A stretch of DNA of 64,000 bases from Meconema thalassinum (GCA_946902985.2 OX336388.2:124721894-124785893), one strand, 5' to 3'. Shown: positions 10,476-21,573, counted from the first letter of the stretch. The notes: generated from the sequence alone by a model not told the origin. Numbers and translations: made by a program.

Positions 10476-13446
10476 GATAGGCCCAGCAAGCCAGTAGTGA
10501 ATGAAACCAAATGCTTTCAAAAATGGAACGAGCCTGGGACATGATGGATTTAATAGACGACGATACGGCTGTACACACGGACTAAGATTTGGAACTTTAA
10601 ACCTAAGAACGCTGACGGGGAAGGTGGAGGAGATAGTGGATATGATGGAAAGAAGGAAGTTGGATTTATTGGGATTGGCAGAAACAAAGTGGAAAGGGGA
10701 AGGAAGGAGAGAACTGAGAAAAGGCTATAGACTGTACTGGAGTGGGAACGAAGAGGGAAAGAGGAATGGACTGGGAGTAGTAGTACGAGATGCTTTAAGA
10801 GAAGAAGTGAGGAGAATAAGTGATAGGATGATGAAAGTGAAAGTAGCACTGAGGGGAGAGACCGTAGAAATAGTGCAAGTGTATGCTCCACAAGTAGGCT
10901 GCGCCTCTGAAGAGAAGGAGGAGTTTGAAGAGGAATTGCAGAAGCAGCTGGTAGGAAGAAATATGATTGTTATGGGGGATCTCAATGCCCATGTAGGAAG
11001 AGAAAAACAAGGTTATGAGAGTGTTCTAGGACCAGAGGGTTGGGGCGGAAGAAATGAGGAAGGAAAGAGACTGTTGGACTTCTGCCAGAGGAACAGCCTG
11101 CTAGTTGGGAACTCCTGGTTTAAGAAAAGAGAGAGCCACACAATCACATGGTACAGTGATGACTTGACCAGAAAGTCGGTGGTCGACTATATACTGTATG
11201 AGAAAGAACTAAATAAGAACATCACGGACATCAAGGTTATACCATCGGAGAACCTGGATAGCGACCATCGATTGCTGGTAATGAACCTGAGAGGGAGTAA
11301 GGAGAAGAAAGGGACTGAGAACCAGGAAAGACGTATAAGGATATGGAAACTGAAAGAAGTGGATAGAAGGGTCGAGTACCTCAAAATGGTAAAGGAAGGA
11401 ATTCCAACAGATGAAGAAAGAGGGGTGGAAGAGAAATGGGCTAGATTTAAGAAGACACTAGTAGGTGCAGCAGAAGCAGTATTTGGGAGGACAAGTAGTA
11501 AGAAGAGGTGGAAGGAGACACCATGGTGGAATGAGAAGACAAAAGATATAGTAAGGGAAAAGAATAGAGCCTTTAGGAGGTGGTATCAAAATAGGACGGT
11601 AGGGACAAGGGAAGAGTACCAGGAAAGAAAGAAGGAGGCGAAGAGAGTAGTGGCTGAGGAGAGAAGAAAGTGGAAGGAAGAGTGGACAAAGATGATGAAG
11701 GAGGATAGTGAAGGTACAAAAATGGTCCTGTATGGGATGGTAAAAAATAAGAGGCGGAAGGATCCTACGGATTATGTTAGAATGGTGAACAACAGGGGAC
11801 AAGAGATAGAAAATAGGGAAGAACTGAAGAAAATGTGGAAAGAATATTTTGAAGAACTTCTGAACCCAAATGGAAAAAATGGTGAGGAGGAAGAAATCGG
11901 GGAAGAGGAAGATGAACTGCAAACAGAAAGGGACTTAACATGGAAAGAAGTGGAAGATGCAGTGAACAAGATGAAAGGAGGGAAGGCACCGGGTGTGGAT
12001 GAGTTGAGTGTGGAGATGGTGAGAGCAGCAGGAGAGGTGGGGATACAGTGGTTGTACCGAGTGATGAGGACAGCATGGAAGGAAAGGAAGACCCCAGAGG
12101 ACTGGAAAAAAGGAATAATTGTCCTGATCTTCAAGAAAGGTAGTAGAACAGATTGCAGAAACTATCGGGGAATAACACTGATGAGTCATTGTGCAAAGAT
12201 CTTCGAGAAAGTTTTGGAAAAGAGAATTAGGACAAGGATAGAAGGAGGGATGAGGGAAGAACAACATGGCTTCAGAGCAGGAAGGTCCAGAGTGGATTTG
12301 ATTTTTGCTGTAAGGCAGTTACAAGAACAGCACTATGAGTATGGAACAGATCTACTGATGGCCTTCCTGCACATTGAGAAAGCATATGACAGTGTATGCA
12401 GAAACAAAGTATGGAAGTCCCTGGAGGATAGAGGAGTAGAGAAATGGACTATAAAGAGGATAAAGGAGATGTACAAGGGAAGCGTGAGCTGTGTGAAAGT
12501 GGGAGGAGAGAGATCGGACTGGTTGGAACAGAGAAACGGCCTGAAACAAGGAAGTGCACTGTCACCGTTACTTTTCATTGTGGTGATGGATGACATAATG
12601 ACCCGAGTGGCACAAGTAATTGGGGAAGGAAAGATGAAAGCAATGGTGTTTGCAGACGATTTGATGATTTGGGGAAACAAGGAGGAGGAGGTACAGGAAC
12701 AGTTGGACGTGTGGGAAGGAATAATGCAAGGATATGGGATGAAATTTAGCATAAATAACAGTGAGATGGTGATCACAACAAGGAAGAAGGAAAGAACCAC
12801 AACGGGAATAACAATTGGTGGGGAACAGCTGAAGAAAGTGGAGAGTTTCAAGTATCTGGGAAGCCTGATACAAGATAATGGAAGAAACGATAGAGAAATA
12901 AATGAGCGGGGGAGGCAGGCAGAAGCATTTCGGAGGAGTGTGAGAAGCATGTTATGGAGCAAGGATGTCCCTCAGAACAGCAAAAAGATCATATATCGGA
13001 CGTACTATGTCCCTATCCTGACGTATGCCTCGGAGACCTGGGTTATGAAAGGAAGGGAGAAGAGCAAAATACAGGCCAGTGAGATGAGATTCTTGAGAAG
13101 CAGTAATGGAGCTACAAGGATGGACAGAATAAGAAATGAGAGGACCAGAGAATTAATGAAGGAGGAACCATTACAGGATGGTATAGAGAAATCTAGACTT
13201 AGATGATATGGACATGTAAAACGAATGGAGGAGAAGAGGATACCCAGGAGAGTTCACGAGACGAAGTGGGAAGGAAAGAGACGGAGAGACAGGTGGCTGA
13301 AGGGGGTGGAAGAAAGCGTGAAGAAGAGAGGAGAAGACTGGACAAGGGTGGAGGCTGAGAGATGGTGGGAAGACAGAAGACGTTGGAGAGGCTTGTGTTC
13401 CAAACAGACCCGGCCAGTGGCTGGAAACTGTGCAAGATGATGATGA
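10476..13446 (+). mobile_element. N3 non-LTR retrotransposon, near full-length (RTE-like), inserted in SINE S1-C
   Basis: A 2.97-kb element with a very short 5' leader (25 bp), one long frame and a (GAT)n tail (13437-13446). The short leader, single endonuclease-RT frame, small 3' UTR and trimeric tail are hallmarks of the RTE clade. It is flanked by TAACAC (10470-10475 and 13447-13452), the broken SINE sequence on each side. A 5'-truncated minus copy of its 3' end lies at 48.18-48.42 kb, so the family has been active more than once. Confidence 0.92.
10501..13440 (+). pseudogene. N3 endonuclease-reverse transcriptase, one premature stop and altered RT motif A
   Basis: A frame of 901 codons to TGA at 13204-13206, then 77 further codons in the same frame to 13440. 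The stop falls where relatives have Trp (RLR-stop-YGHVKRM), so it is probably TGG to TGA. The N-terminal ~260 residues form an apurinic-type endonuclease (TLNLRTL, LAETKW, VYAPQ, MGDLNAHVG, SDHRLLV). RT follows: GGKAPGVDELS, NYRGITLMS, EEQHGFRAGRS, GLKQGSALSPLL, VFADDLMIWG (Asp719-Asp720), FKYLGSLI. Motif A reads FLHIEKAYD: His624 (CAC at 12370) replaces the usual catalytic Asp. Together the stop and this change make the copy inactive in cis. The start ATG at 10501 is the first in-frame one and agrees with a short leader. Confidence 0.9.
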
Positions 13447-13551
13447 TAACACTGGTTATCAGACAGATTCTACACACACCCAAGGTATACACGGGGCTAC
13501 ATGACCGCGTTGTCGCAGCCCCTAAACTTAAGAACCAACCAACCTTTGAGA
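13447..13551 (+). mobile_element. SINE S1, copy C, right part
   Basis: Begins with the second TAACAC (13447-13452), continues TGGTTATCAGACAGATTC, and ends AACCAACC at about 13542. The second CCTTTGAGA duplication is at 13543-13551. Joined to 10056-10475 it makes one SINE. Confidence 0.88.
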
Positions 13552-13741
13552 AAACACTTCCAAGGTACTTAAAGTTAGAAACAGATTGTAGCAGAGTTCC
13601 CTGTAGAAAGATGTTGGAACATGAGCCGTTCCTGTTGATAGTCATTTCAACTGTTTTTGTTTGACTGATATTTAGTCCAAATGTTTTAAACTTGTCATTC
13701 CAAAAGTTTAGTTTCTCCTGCACTTCTCTTTCTGCCCATAT
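13543..13741 (-). pseudogene. N2 non-LTR retrotransposon, segment 2 (after RT active site)
   Basis: Minus-strand coding piece with AEREVQEKLNFWNDKF, LNISQTKTVEMT and FKYLGSVFSK, the region just after FADD in RT. Its left end joins segment 1 at 10055 once the SINE is removed. Its right end is cut by the LTR retrotransposon with the 4-bp duplication ATAT (13738-13741 and 22954-22957). Across that insertion the frame resumes as FADDVLIW in segment 3. Confidence 0.88.
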
Positions 13742-15121
13742 TGTAACGTGTTTTTCGAAGGGTTTTTATGCAACTGGCATAAGTCAGTTGGAAGCCATTC
13801 TGTAATTATTTACGCGGCAAATTGTTCACCCAAGAGAATTGTTCATGTTAATTTATTATTATTATTAATTTATTATAATTTTTATTAAGGTATTTTCGGA
13901 GCATTTTATAAAAATGATTAGCATTCAGATAGGTTTTCTATGTCTTAGAAAACGCTATCAAGCAAATTATTACGAACGACGATATCATAGAAAATTATCT
14001 GATTACGGAATTTTACGGAGTTTTGTCAGTTAGGGTATTTGAGAGAGATGAGTCATGGGGAATTCAAATACAAGCTTAATCTTGTCGAGAAGCATGACGC
14101 AATCTTGGGTCGCATCGTCAAGAGAAGGCGAATTGTTGGAACGGAAAACGACTTCTCCCTCTCGCGCGCCATGTGTAATGAACCAGAGGAGGGGAAGTAG
14201 CGGCGTGCTCAGCCAATCAGTGGAGACGACGTAAGCTGGAAGACGGTACCGTAATGGGGGAGCCAACGGGTGAATATATCGTTCGACGCGCCGTGGAACG
14301 TGGACTATCTGTGTAGAACTTGCGGAGTGTGGTTGCAAGTGCGTGTCGCTCCGATGTTCAGGGGAGTTAGTGACTATCAGTGTTGAACTTGCCAAGTATG
14401 GTTCACGCGGGAGTCGCTCCGATGTTCCATGGAGTGGAGGACTAACTTTTGTAAAACTTAACCAGTGTGGTTATACGAGTGTTTGGGTCCGATGTACGGA
14501 CCATAGAATTATCTAATCTACCAGAATATCATCATATAACGAAGAAGATGGCGACGTCCAGGAGACTGTGGGAAGCACACAGCATCATCCAGTACGAGGG
14601 AAATGCTTTGGCAATTTCCAGTGGTAAGCGCAAATGACGCAGAAATACGCAATCTCTCATTTTTCTTTGTTTTATATTTCATATTTCAGTAACTTCATAG
14701 CTTGGAAATAAGAGTAAAATCAATTTATCAGACTCCGTTTTCACGTAATTTTCTATCGGTAATATTCAAATCACAACGCTCCAATTTAAATTTTATACTT
14801 ATTATTATTAATTTTGCTATACTTGTTTTATATAAGAAATTCATTTCTTTTACAATGCAATCTTTGCTTTCAGTAGGTAGCATTAGATATAGACCAATTC
14901 CTTCTCCTGATACAATTGTTTGTTGGGTTAATGATCAAATCATACCACGATCTGAGTGAATAGAGTCTTGAATGTGTTCTGCCAGAGCTAGACGTTGTTA
15001 AATACAAATTTAGATTTCAACATTGCGTTGAGGTCTTGGCGCCCATTAAAACAACATAGCTTAGGCAAAGGTAAACAGTTACATTTCTCACCCAACAGTA
15101 AGGGGCAGTCAAACCGTTTCA
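13742..15121 (+). repeat. 5' LTR
   Basis: Begins TGTAACGTG and ends ACCGTTTCA. The minus-strand 121-codon frame inside it (14030-14395) appears identically in the other LTR and is a by-product, not a gene. The promoter cannot be assigned by eye. The bases after the LTR (15122 on, TTTGTCGCCGACAACTTGG) should be the primer-binding site, but I cannot match them to a particular tRNA. Confidence 0.93.
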
Positions 15122-15432
15122 TTTGTCGCCGACAACTTGGGGCTGAAAACCTAATAACATTTGTGGAAGGAGAAGGGTATATATTTCTGTGCCTGTATTT
15201 TGGGGGTTATTTGTCTTTATCAGTGTATATCATTATGGGGGATGAGAAAGAAAGACAGATGAGGTTACGTAGTGGTCATCAACTGGAGAATGATGATACG
15301 AGCAGTATGTCGAGTGATGGTAGTACCGGGGTAGCGGAGGTAAATCCCGATACTGAAACAGGGAGTGTAGGCGGCCAACCAGAATTAAAAACTTTACTTC
15401 TCGAGTTCATGTATCAGAACAAAGTTAGTAGT

Positions 15433-15690
15433 GATGCTTTAAATGCAAAATTAGAACAGAATAATGCAAAATTAGAACAAAACAGTAGGGAAAATAAAGA
15501 AAGTACAGAAGCTTTAAATGCAAAATTAGAACAGAATAATGCAAAATTAGAACAAAACAGTAGGGAAAATAAAGAAAGTACAGAAGCTTTAAATGCAAAA
15601 TTAGAACAGAATAATGCAAAATTAGAACAAAACAGTAGGGAAAATAAAGAAAGTACAGAAGCTTTAAATAAAAAATTAGAACAGAATAAT
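15433..15690 (+). repeat. 75-bp tandem repeat within gag coiled coil
   Basis: Three near-identical 75-bp units from 15433 and a diverged fourth, encoding 25-residue units rich in Lys, Glu, Gln and Asn with Leu spaced for a coiled coil. The period preserves the frame, so copy number can change without breaking gag. Confidence 0.93.
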
Positions 15691-17146
15691 GCAAAATTAG
15701 ATAAGAACAACAAGGAAATTAGTGTGAAAATGGAGCAGATTAGAGGAGAAATCAGAGGAGTAATGGAAGAGAAGGTTAAAGAGATCATTGCAGATGTAGA
15801 CAAGAAATTAGGAAAAGTACAGGAGGAGTTGGAAATTAGAATCAGTACACAGGCTGAAAATTTAAAAGAACTAGTGCAACTGGAAACACAGCAGGTCAAA
15901 AAGCAATTGGGGGGAGAAATTGACAAAATTCAGGTAGCTACTAAAGAGGTTAAGGAACAGCTGGGGGGTAGAATTGAGAAAGTCCACTCACAAATAGTTG
16001 CAGAAGTAAATGATTTAAGAGAGAGTAATAGAGAGAGAGCATTAGCAAGATTGAGGAGAAACAAGCAAAGCTATATGATAAAGTAGAAGAATCAGAAGGA
16101 AACATTAAATTAACAGTAAACAGTATTGAGAGGAAGGCTGAGGAGAAAATCGCAGAGTTAGAGTTAAAATTAAAAGCTAGGATCAGGCAAGAAAATAGTC
16201 AGAATAGGCCAGTTTTTGTGAATAGCACACACAGGGAGGTAGAACTGGGTAAGTTCAGCAATCGACAGGGGTGCCCAATGGAGTTCATGGACACTATAGA
16301 AAATAAATTCGGGGAGAGGTTGGAAAATGGTAGTATTGAGTGGTGCCAGGTAGTTGAAATTTTAGAACAAGTGTTCGTGGGGGAAACGAGGAATTGGTTT
16401 GCTGTCTACAGAGACAAGTTTACTGATATCAATGATTTTAAAATGAAATTCTGTGAAAAGTTCTGGAATGAGGTTATTCAGTCGCAGCATCGTGAGGGAG
16501 TAGTGTGTGGTAAATATAACCCTAAAGGAAGCTCCACCATGACCGAATACTTTTTAGGGCAGGTATTAGTGTGTAAATATCTGGATGGCTTGAAGGAGGA
16601 AAGTGATGTGGTAAGGTTGCTACTTAGGCACTTTCCCTATAGGATTAAGGAGGCTGCTTGTATCCAGAATGTAAAGACAATATCACAAGTAGAAAATTTG
16701 TTAAGCACATTTGATGCACTAGGGAGAGGGGGTTATGAGGACAATTTCAATAGGAACCAGGGTAATAATAATAATAGACCTAATGAAGCCAGGCATCAGG
16801 AAGTTCAAGGAAACGGTGGCGAAGGAGCCAACGCTCAAAATAGAAATAATAATAATCAGCTAAATCAGAACAGAGGAAATGGCTATGGTAATCAGTATCA
16901 AGGGGGGAACAATGATTTCAGGGGAAATCAAGGGAGGAACAATGATTACAGGGGAAATCAAGGGAGAAACAATGATTTCAGGGGAAATCAAGGAAGAAAT
17001 TATAATGACAATAATTACAACCAGAATAGGGGTCAAGGTAGAGGACAGCCTAGTGGTAGTAATATACAGCCAAACAATGACAACACAACTCAGAACAACC
17101 AGACCAGTGCAGTAGTAACTAGTACTACGGCCAGCTGTAGCGGTTC

Positions 17147-17153
17147 TTTAAAC
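17147..17153 (+). promoter_or_regulatory. Slippery heptamer TTTAAAC for -1 frameshift between gag and pol
   Basis: The heptamer T-TTA-AAC is positioned with TTA and AAC as zero-frame gag codons, 19 bases before the gag stop. The pol frame is -1 relative to gag and is open through the overlap (it reads REPGCEVRSE after the slip). This is the canonical X-XXY-YYZ arrangement. A downstream stimulatory structure was not worked out. Confidence 0.8.
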
Positions 17154-20100
17154 GCGAACCAGGCTGCGAAGTAAGGTCAGAATCTCAGTCTGTAGCATGC
17201 CCTGTCCATACAATTATACAGGAACCCTATGACCTAAATGTGAGAAATGAATTATTACATGAACTAAATGATGAAGGTATTATTCAGGAAGTAGTTAGTA
17301 AGAGCCCCATAGTTAAATTTAACGTGTCCGAGGAGTACACAGATGTTTTAATTGATAGTGGTTGTATGAAGAGTTGCATAAGTAGTGCATTTTATGATAA
17401 CAAGAAAGGAACTGGAGTAAATTTTGAGGAGATGCCAATTAAAAGCACTTTTGTTATCACAGCTGTTGGGAAGAGGTCTAAAGTAATTTCTAAGCAAGTT
17501 TTAGTAGACATTAAAATTAATAATCATGTAGAGAAGCAGATTTGCCTTGTAATTCCAAATTTAGTATTCAGTGTTATCTTGGGATCAGAGTGGCTAAGTA
17601 GAGTGTCTGGTAACTTATGTTATGATGTAGGGAGTTTGAAATTTAAATGGGGAGATTCTGAAGTAGAAGTAGCGTTCAATGACCATATTCAGAGAAGTAG
17701 TATTGTAGGTGTGATTTGTACTTTAAATGAGATATCGCCAGCCGTAGAGCGGGGTTCTCCATGTTTTGTGGGCAGTGTGATTACGAACGGAAGTCTAGAG
17801 GACTCGTTACGTGAGGCTGCATTTCAGGGAAATATAGAGGATGAACAGTGTGTTCGGCTCTATGATGTGTTATGGTGTAATAGGAGAGTGTTTGAGGATC
17901 GCATTGGTATGGCCAATTGCTATACACATTCATTGAACGTTATTGATAGGTCAGTATTCACAGGACATAGATATCCTGTACCTTTCGCTTATCAGAGTGC
18001 AGTTGAGGCACAAATTAACCAGATGCTTGAAGATGGGATTATTGAGCATTCTAACAGTCCATATGTTAATTCTTTGATCACGGTACCCAAGACCGACGGC
18101 ACTGTTCGTATTTGTTTAGACGCTCGTTTGGTTAACAGTAGAATTAGTTCAGATCAGCTGAAATCTATGTCAATAGAGGAATTAATGCAAACATTTGAGG
18201 GGAAGAAGTATTTCACTTGTGTAGATTTGAGTTCCAGTTTTTGGCAAGTGCCACTTATGTACGAAGATAGACCATTTACAGCTTTTAGTCATAAATATAA
18301 CCTTTATCAATTTTGTAGAACACCTTATGGGTTAAAGAGTAGTTCAGCAGCTTTAATTAGGGCTTTAAACATCGCATTAGGGGATGACACAGGAGAGTTT
18401 GTAACCATTTACATAGATGATATGGTAATTAGTTCACGCAGTTTTGAGGAGCATCTACGTCATTTAAATATAGTTTTTCAGAAGTTAGATCAGGCAGGGT
18501 TCACTTTGAAGCTGTCTAAGTCGTCATTCTGTCAGTCAGAAGTGACATTTTTAGGTCATAGAGTGTCGAGTAGAGGTGTAACACCAGAAGAAAGTAGGGT
18601 TAATAAGATACTTAACGCAGAGGTGCCACAGAATGTTAAACAGTTAAAAACTTACCTGGGAATTTGCAACTTTTTCAGGAGGTTCGTTCTTAAATACTCA
18701 GGGTTGGTAGAACCATTCAGGGAATTGCTTAAAAGTGGGACTCGGTGGAGATGGGAGTCCAAGCATGAACAGGCTTTTAGAGCGCTGAAGGAAGGTTTTG
18801 AGAAAGCTGTAGTGCTGAAATATCCGTTAAAAGATAAGGAATATGTGGTTATGACAGATGCTTCACATATAGGCATTGCTGGAGTATTATGTCAGAGAGA
18901 TGATGAGGGTAATCTGTGCATTGTATCTTTAGCCTCGCGAGGACTGACAGCAGCAGAGAAAAGGTACACGATTACTGAGTTAGAGCTTTTAGGTATTGTT
19001 TTCAGTTTAGGGAAATTTAGAATGTATTTAGTAGGGGGGAAATTTGAGATCCACACAGATCACCATGCATTACTGTATATGAGGACTTGTAAACTCAGTT
19101 CTAACAGAGTTAGTAGGTGGATTCTTGCTCTGCAGGAATACGAATTCACAGTGAAATATATTAAAGGTAAAGATAACATTCTTGCAGACATGCTATCGAG
19201 GGACACTAATTTATGTAGGGATTATCCTGTGGTTAAAGCAGAGGACGGGATTTTAATATGTGCATGTGTGGACAGTAGCAACAGGGCATCGTTACAGACA
19301 CTGAGAAATATGCTAGTGGAGCAACGTGATGACGTTAAGTTAAAGGAGCCACTGGCTAGGTTGGAAATAGGTGAAGAAGAGTATGTGAAAGTAGGACGGT
19401 TCACGTACAAGATGCAGGATGGGCTTCTTGCAAGGAAATGTAGGAATAATCGGTGGGCAATATGTGTTCCTGCCACTTTGCGGGAGGAGCTAATTTGGTT
19501 CATCCATAGGGAATTAGGACACTTTGGTGCTGCCAAGGTCTTCTATGAAATTGGTCGTGACTTCATTTGGAGTAAAATGGGAAGGGACGTTAGGAGAATT
19601 TTAGCTAAGTGTGACACCTGTCAAAGGAGTAAATATCCAGTTAAATATTTAGTGGGGGAGAGATCTGCAGTTCTCACCAGTAGTCCCGGCGAACTACTGT
19701 GTGTGGATTTATTTGGCCCGATCGTTAAAGGACAGTACGGCTACGAGTACATTTTTATAGTTATTGACTCTTTTAGTAAGTATGTCAAGCTATATCCGCT
19801 AAGGAAAGCCACGGGACTAGCGTGTAGCCGTCTGATCATTAATAAGTATGTACCTGAGTTTGGCATTCCTCTCAGGATACTATCTGACAGTGGACCACAG
19901 TTTACTGCAAAGAAATGGAGAACCAGTATGCAGGAAGCTGGTATAGCACACGTTCATTCCTCTGTAAGGTACCCTCAGGGTAATTCTGCAGAGCGTCCAT
20001 TAAGGGAAGTGGCTCGTCTTTTTCGGACTCTAGTGCATGACAAGCATGCGGCCTGGGTTGGACATCTTCCCAAGGTCGAGACTTGGCTGAATTCTGTCCA

Positions 20101-20500
20101 GCATGAGAGCACGAAATTGACGCCATACGAAGTTCACTTCGGAAAAAGGCCACAAAATGAACTAGCGAGGGTGTTGGGATTAAATGAGGGTAAGCAACCG
20201 GGGATGGATTACATTGTCCAGTTGGCGAAACAGAATTTATCTAAGTCAGCACAAAAGAGAATTCGCCAACAAAAAGAAACTAAATTTGACCTATTCGAGC
20301 CGGGAGACAGAGTCTTACTTAGAGTGCCGAAACAGTCAAATAAGCTAGAGAAAGTCATGTCCAAGTTCTTTTATCTCTACGAGGGCCCATTTATAGTTTC
20401 CAAACGTATTGGAAAAACAGCATATGTGCTGGAGGATAGTAAGGGAAACAGATTATACGGGACATATAATATACATAGTCTACGAAAATATGTGTCATAA
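17153..20500 (+). CDS. pol: pol polyprotein: protease, RT, RNase H, integrase
   Basis: A continuous frame of 1115 sense codons if entered by -1 frameshift at 17147-17153; there is no ATG at its start. Numbering from the GTG at 17240: aspartic protease VLIDSGC (Asp39-Ser-Gly); RT with VDLSSSFWQVP, RTPYGLKSS and YIDDMV (391-394); RNase H with MTDASH (Asp540) and ITELELLG; integrase zinc-binding His756/His761/Cys791/Cys794; integrase core Asp823, Asp883 and Glu918; then a C-terminal region with RVLLRVPKQSNKLEK and YEGPF. All catalytic residues I looked for are present, so this pol appears intact. It copies element RNA in the particle and integrates the cDNA. Confidence 0.93.
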   Translation, partial: REPGCEVRSESQSVACPVHTIIQEPYDLNVRNELLHELNDEGIIQEVVSKSPIVKFNVSEEYTDVLIDSGCMKSCISSAFYDNKKGTGVNFEEMPIKSTFVITAVGKRSKVISKQVLVDIKINNHVEKQICLVIPNLVFSVILGSEWLSRVSGNLCYDVGSLKFKWGDSEVEVAFNDHIQRSSIVGVICTLNEISPAVERGSPCFVGSVITNGSLEDSLREAAFQGNIEDEQCVRLYDVLWCNRRVFEDRIGMANCYTHSLNVIDRSVFTGHRYPVPFAYQSAVEAQINQMLEDGIIEHSNSPYVNSLITVPKTDGTVRICLDARLVNSRISSDQLKSMSIEELMQTFEGKKYFTCVDLSSSFWQVPLMYEDRPFTAFSHKYNLYQFCRTPYGLKSSSAALIRALNIALGDDTGEFVTIYIDDMVISSRSFEEHLRHLNIVFQKLDQAGFTLKLSKSSFCQSEVTFLGHRVSSRGVTPEESRVNKILNAEVPQNVKQLKTYLGICNFFRRFVLKYSGLVEPFRELLKSGTRWRWESKHEQAFRALKEGFEKAVVLKYPLKDKEYVVMTDASHIGIAGVLCQRDDEGNLCIVSLASRGLTAAEKRYTITELELLGIVFSLGKFRMYLVGGKFEIHTDHHALLYMRTCKLSSNRVSRWILALQEYEFTVKYIKGKDNILADMLSRDTNLCRDYPVVKAEDGILICACVDSSNRASLQTLRNMLVEQRDDVKLKEPLARLEIGEEEYVKVGRFTYKMQDGLLARKCRNNRWAICVPATLREELIWFIHRELGHFGAAKVFYEIGRDFIWSKMGRDVRRILAKCDTCQRSKYPVKYLVGERSAVLTSSPGELLCVDLFGPIVKGQYGYEYIFIVIDSFSKYVKLYPLRKATGLACSRLIINKYVPEFGIPLRILSDSGPQFTAKKWRTSMQEAGIAHVHSSVRYPQGNSAERPLREVARLFRTLVHDKHAAWVGHLPKVETWLNSVQHESTKLTPYEVHFGKRPQNELARVLGLNEGKQPGMDYIVQLAKQNLSKSAQKRIRQQKETKFDLFEPGDRVLLRVPKQSNKLEKVMSKFFYLYEGPFIVSKRIGKTAYVLEDSKGNRLYGTYNIHSLRKYVS

Positions 20501-21573
20501 AGTGAGTGTGTTTAGCTGGCGAGCCAGCCTATCAAATGAGTAAGTGTGGTATTTGGTGCGTGGAAGATCTGGTCTTCAAGGCAGGCGTATCAGAAGTCAC
20601 ACAGGGGGGTAGTATGTAAGTAAATGAGAGTTTTTAAGGTACAGGGAAATATGACGGGATTGTCGGATGCTCTTGAGCACTAAAATGTCTCGATACACCA
20701 AGGCCAAAATTTGGTAGCGCTGGTGAATTCCCATTTGCCTCCAAGAGATGGGTGAGCGCTTGTACATGGTATTTTTGCTTAAGGCGTCCACGAGGCAAAA
20801 GATGGGCCATCAGAATGCGAGACAGTCCTTCATGAAACTCATACATATCAGCACACGTGATTTCTGTTTACGGCCTCGCCATGTAAGATTTTTGTAAGTG
20901 TGTAATTTAAGGTAATTTGTACAAAGGTATTATTTGTGTGAGGAGAAATGGTCTGTGTTGAGAACTAGTATTAAGTAGAATATGGTCTACGGGAACTTAA
21001 CAAGACAGGGCGATTACGGCACAGAAATATTTGGTGTTATATGTAATGCGCATTTACTGTTTTTTTTTCAGAAGTCAATATTAATTTATTCTACTTTAAA
21101 GAGAGATTAAGTATTATGGTCACGAGGCGCTGCCACAATAGTGTGATCGTGTGCTCAGTGATAAGTGGAATTAAATGTCACCATAAGGAAGGGACCTCCA
21201 GTGAAATTAGGAAGTTCTATGGTGATATAAATATATCAGAACACCTTCAATGCGTGTGATATGACATCATAAATACATAGTGCTCACACATTAATTATGT
21301 CTATTTCTCCAACATAGAGGAATTTGAGAGGCGGAAATATCCGTGGAACACTATTTTATATGAGAAACATTGGACTGGTTGCAAAGTGCAATCCATAGTG
21401 ACAACAAACTTTGACGCAAAGTGCGTGAAGAAAAATTATGAGTGTATATATCTGTAATTTAGGGAGATTTCATTTATGTAATATGTATTTTGGATGGGGT
21501 TTATTAACGTGTCTGGGATAATCGGATAATGGACCGTCGTCACGGTAAATCATCCGATGATCCGAGGCGAATA
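20501..21573 (+). other. Non-coding 3' internal region of LTR element
   Basis: About 1.07 kb between the pol stop and the 3' LTR with no supported frame. A G-run followed by TAGTATGTAA (20603-20618) looks like a polypurine tract plus LTR-start signal, but the actual LTR begins 950 bp later after GATCCGAGGCGAATA. The functional polypurine tract is therefore uncertain. Confidence 0.7.

Larger units (their letters stand above)
15235..17174 (+). pseudogene. gag: gag of the LTR element, split by one frame change
   Basis: The ATG at 15235 opens a frame to 16086: an acidic start, then a long coiled coil containing three exact 25-residue repeats plus a partial fourth (EALNAKLEQNNAKLEQNSRE..). Coding then continues in another frame (IEEKQAKLYDKVEES.., about 16050 on) to TAA at 17172-17174, so a single indel lies in the GAGAGAGAG-rich stretch near 16020-16050. 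The second part has a retrotransposon capsid-like region (FGERLENGSIEWCQV, WFAVYRDKF, EYFLGQVLV), then an Asn/Gly/Arg-rich tail with GNQGRNND repeats and no CCHC knuckle. Gag packages the RNA in particles. Whether the frame change is mutation or programmed is unresolved; mutation is simpler. Confidence 0.8.

Noticed and set aside
10550..12962. Many minus-strand frames of 60-209 codons opposite the N3 coding frame
   Set aside because: They are antisense shadows of the purine-rich LINE reading frame, with Ser/Leu/Pro-rich low-complexity translations and no motifs.
14030..14395. 121-codon minus frame repeated identically at 21862-22227
   Set aside because: It lies in both LTRs; its repetition comes from LTR identity, not from being a gene.
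14995..15234. Upstream extension of gag to a start at 14995
   Set aside because: That start is inside the 5' LTR and the extension has no gag character; the ATG at 15235 fits better.
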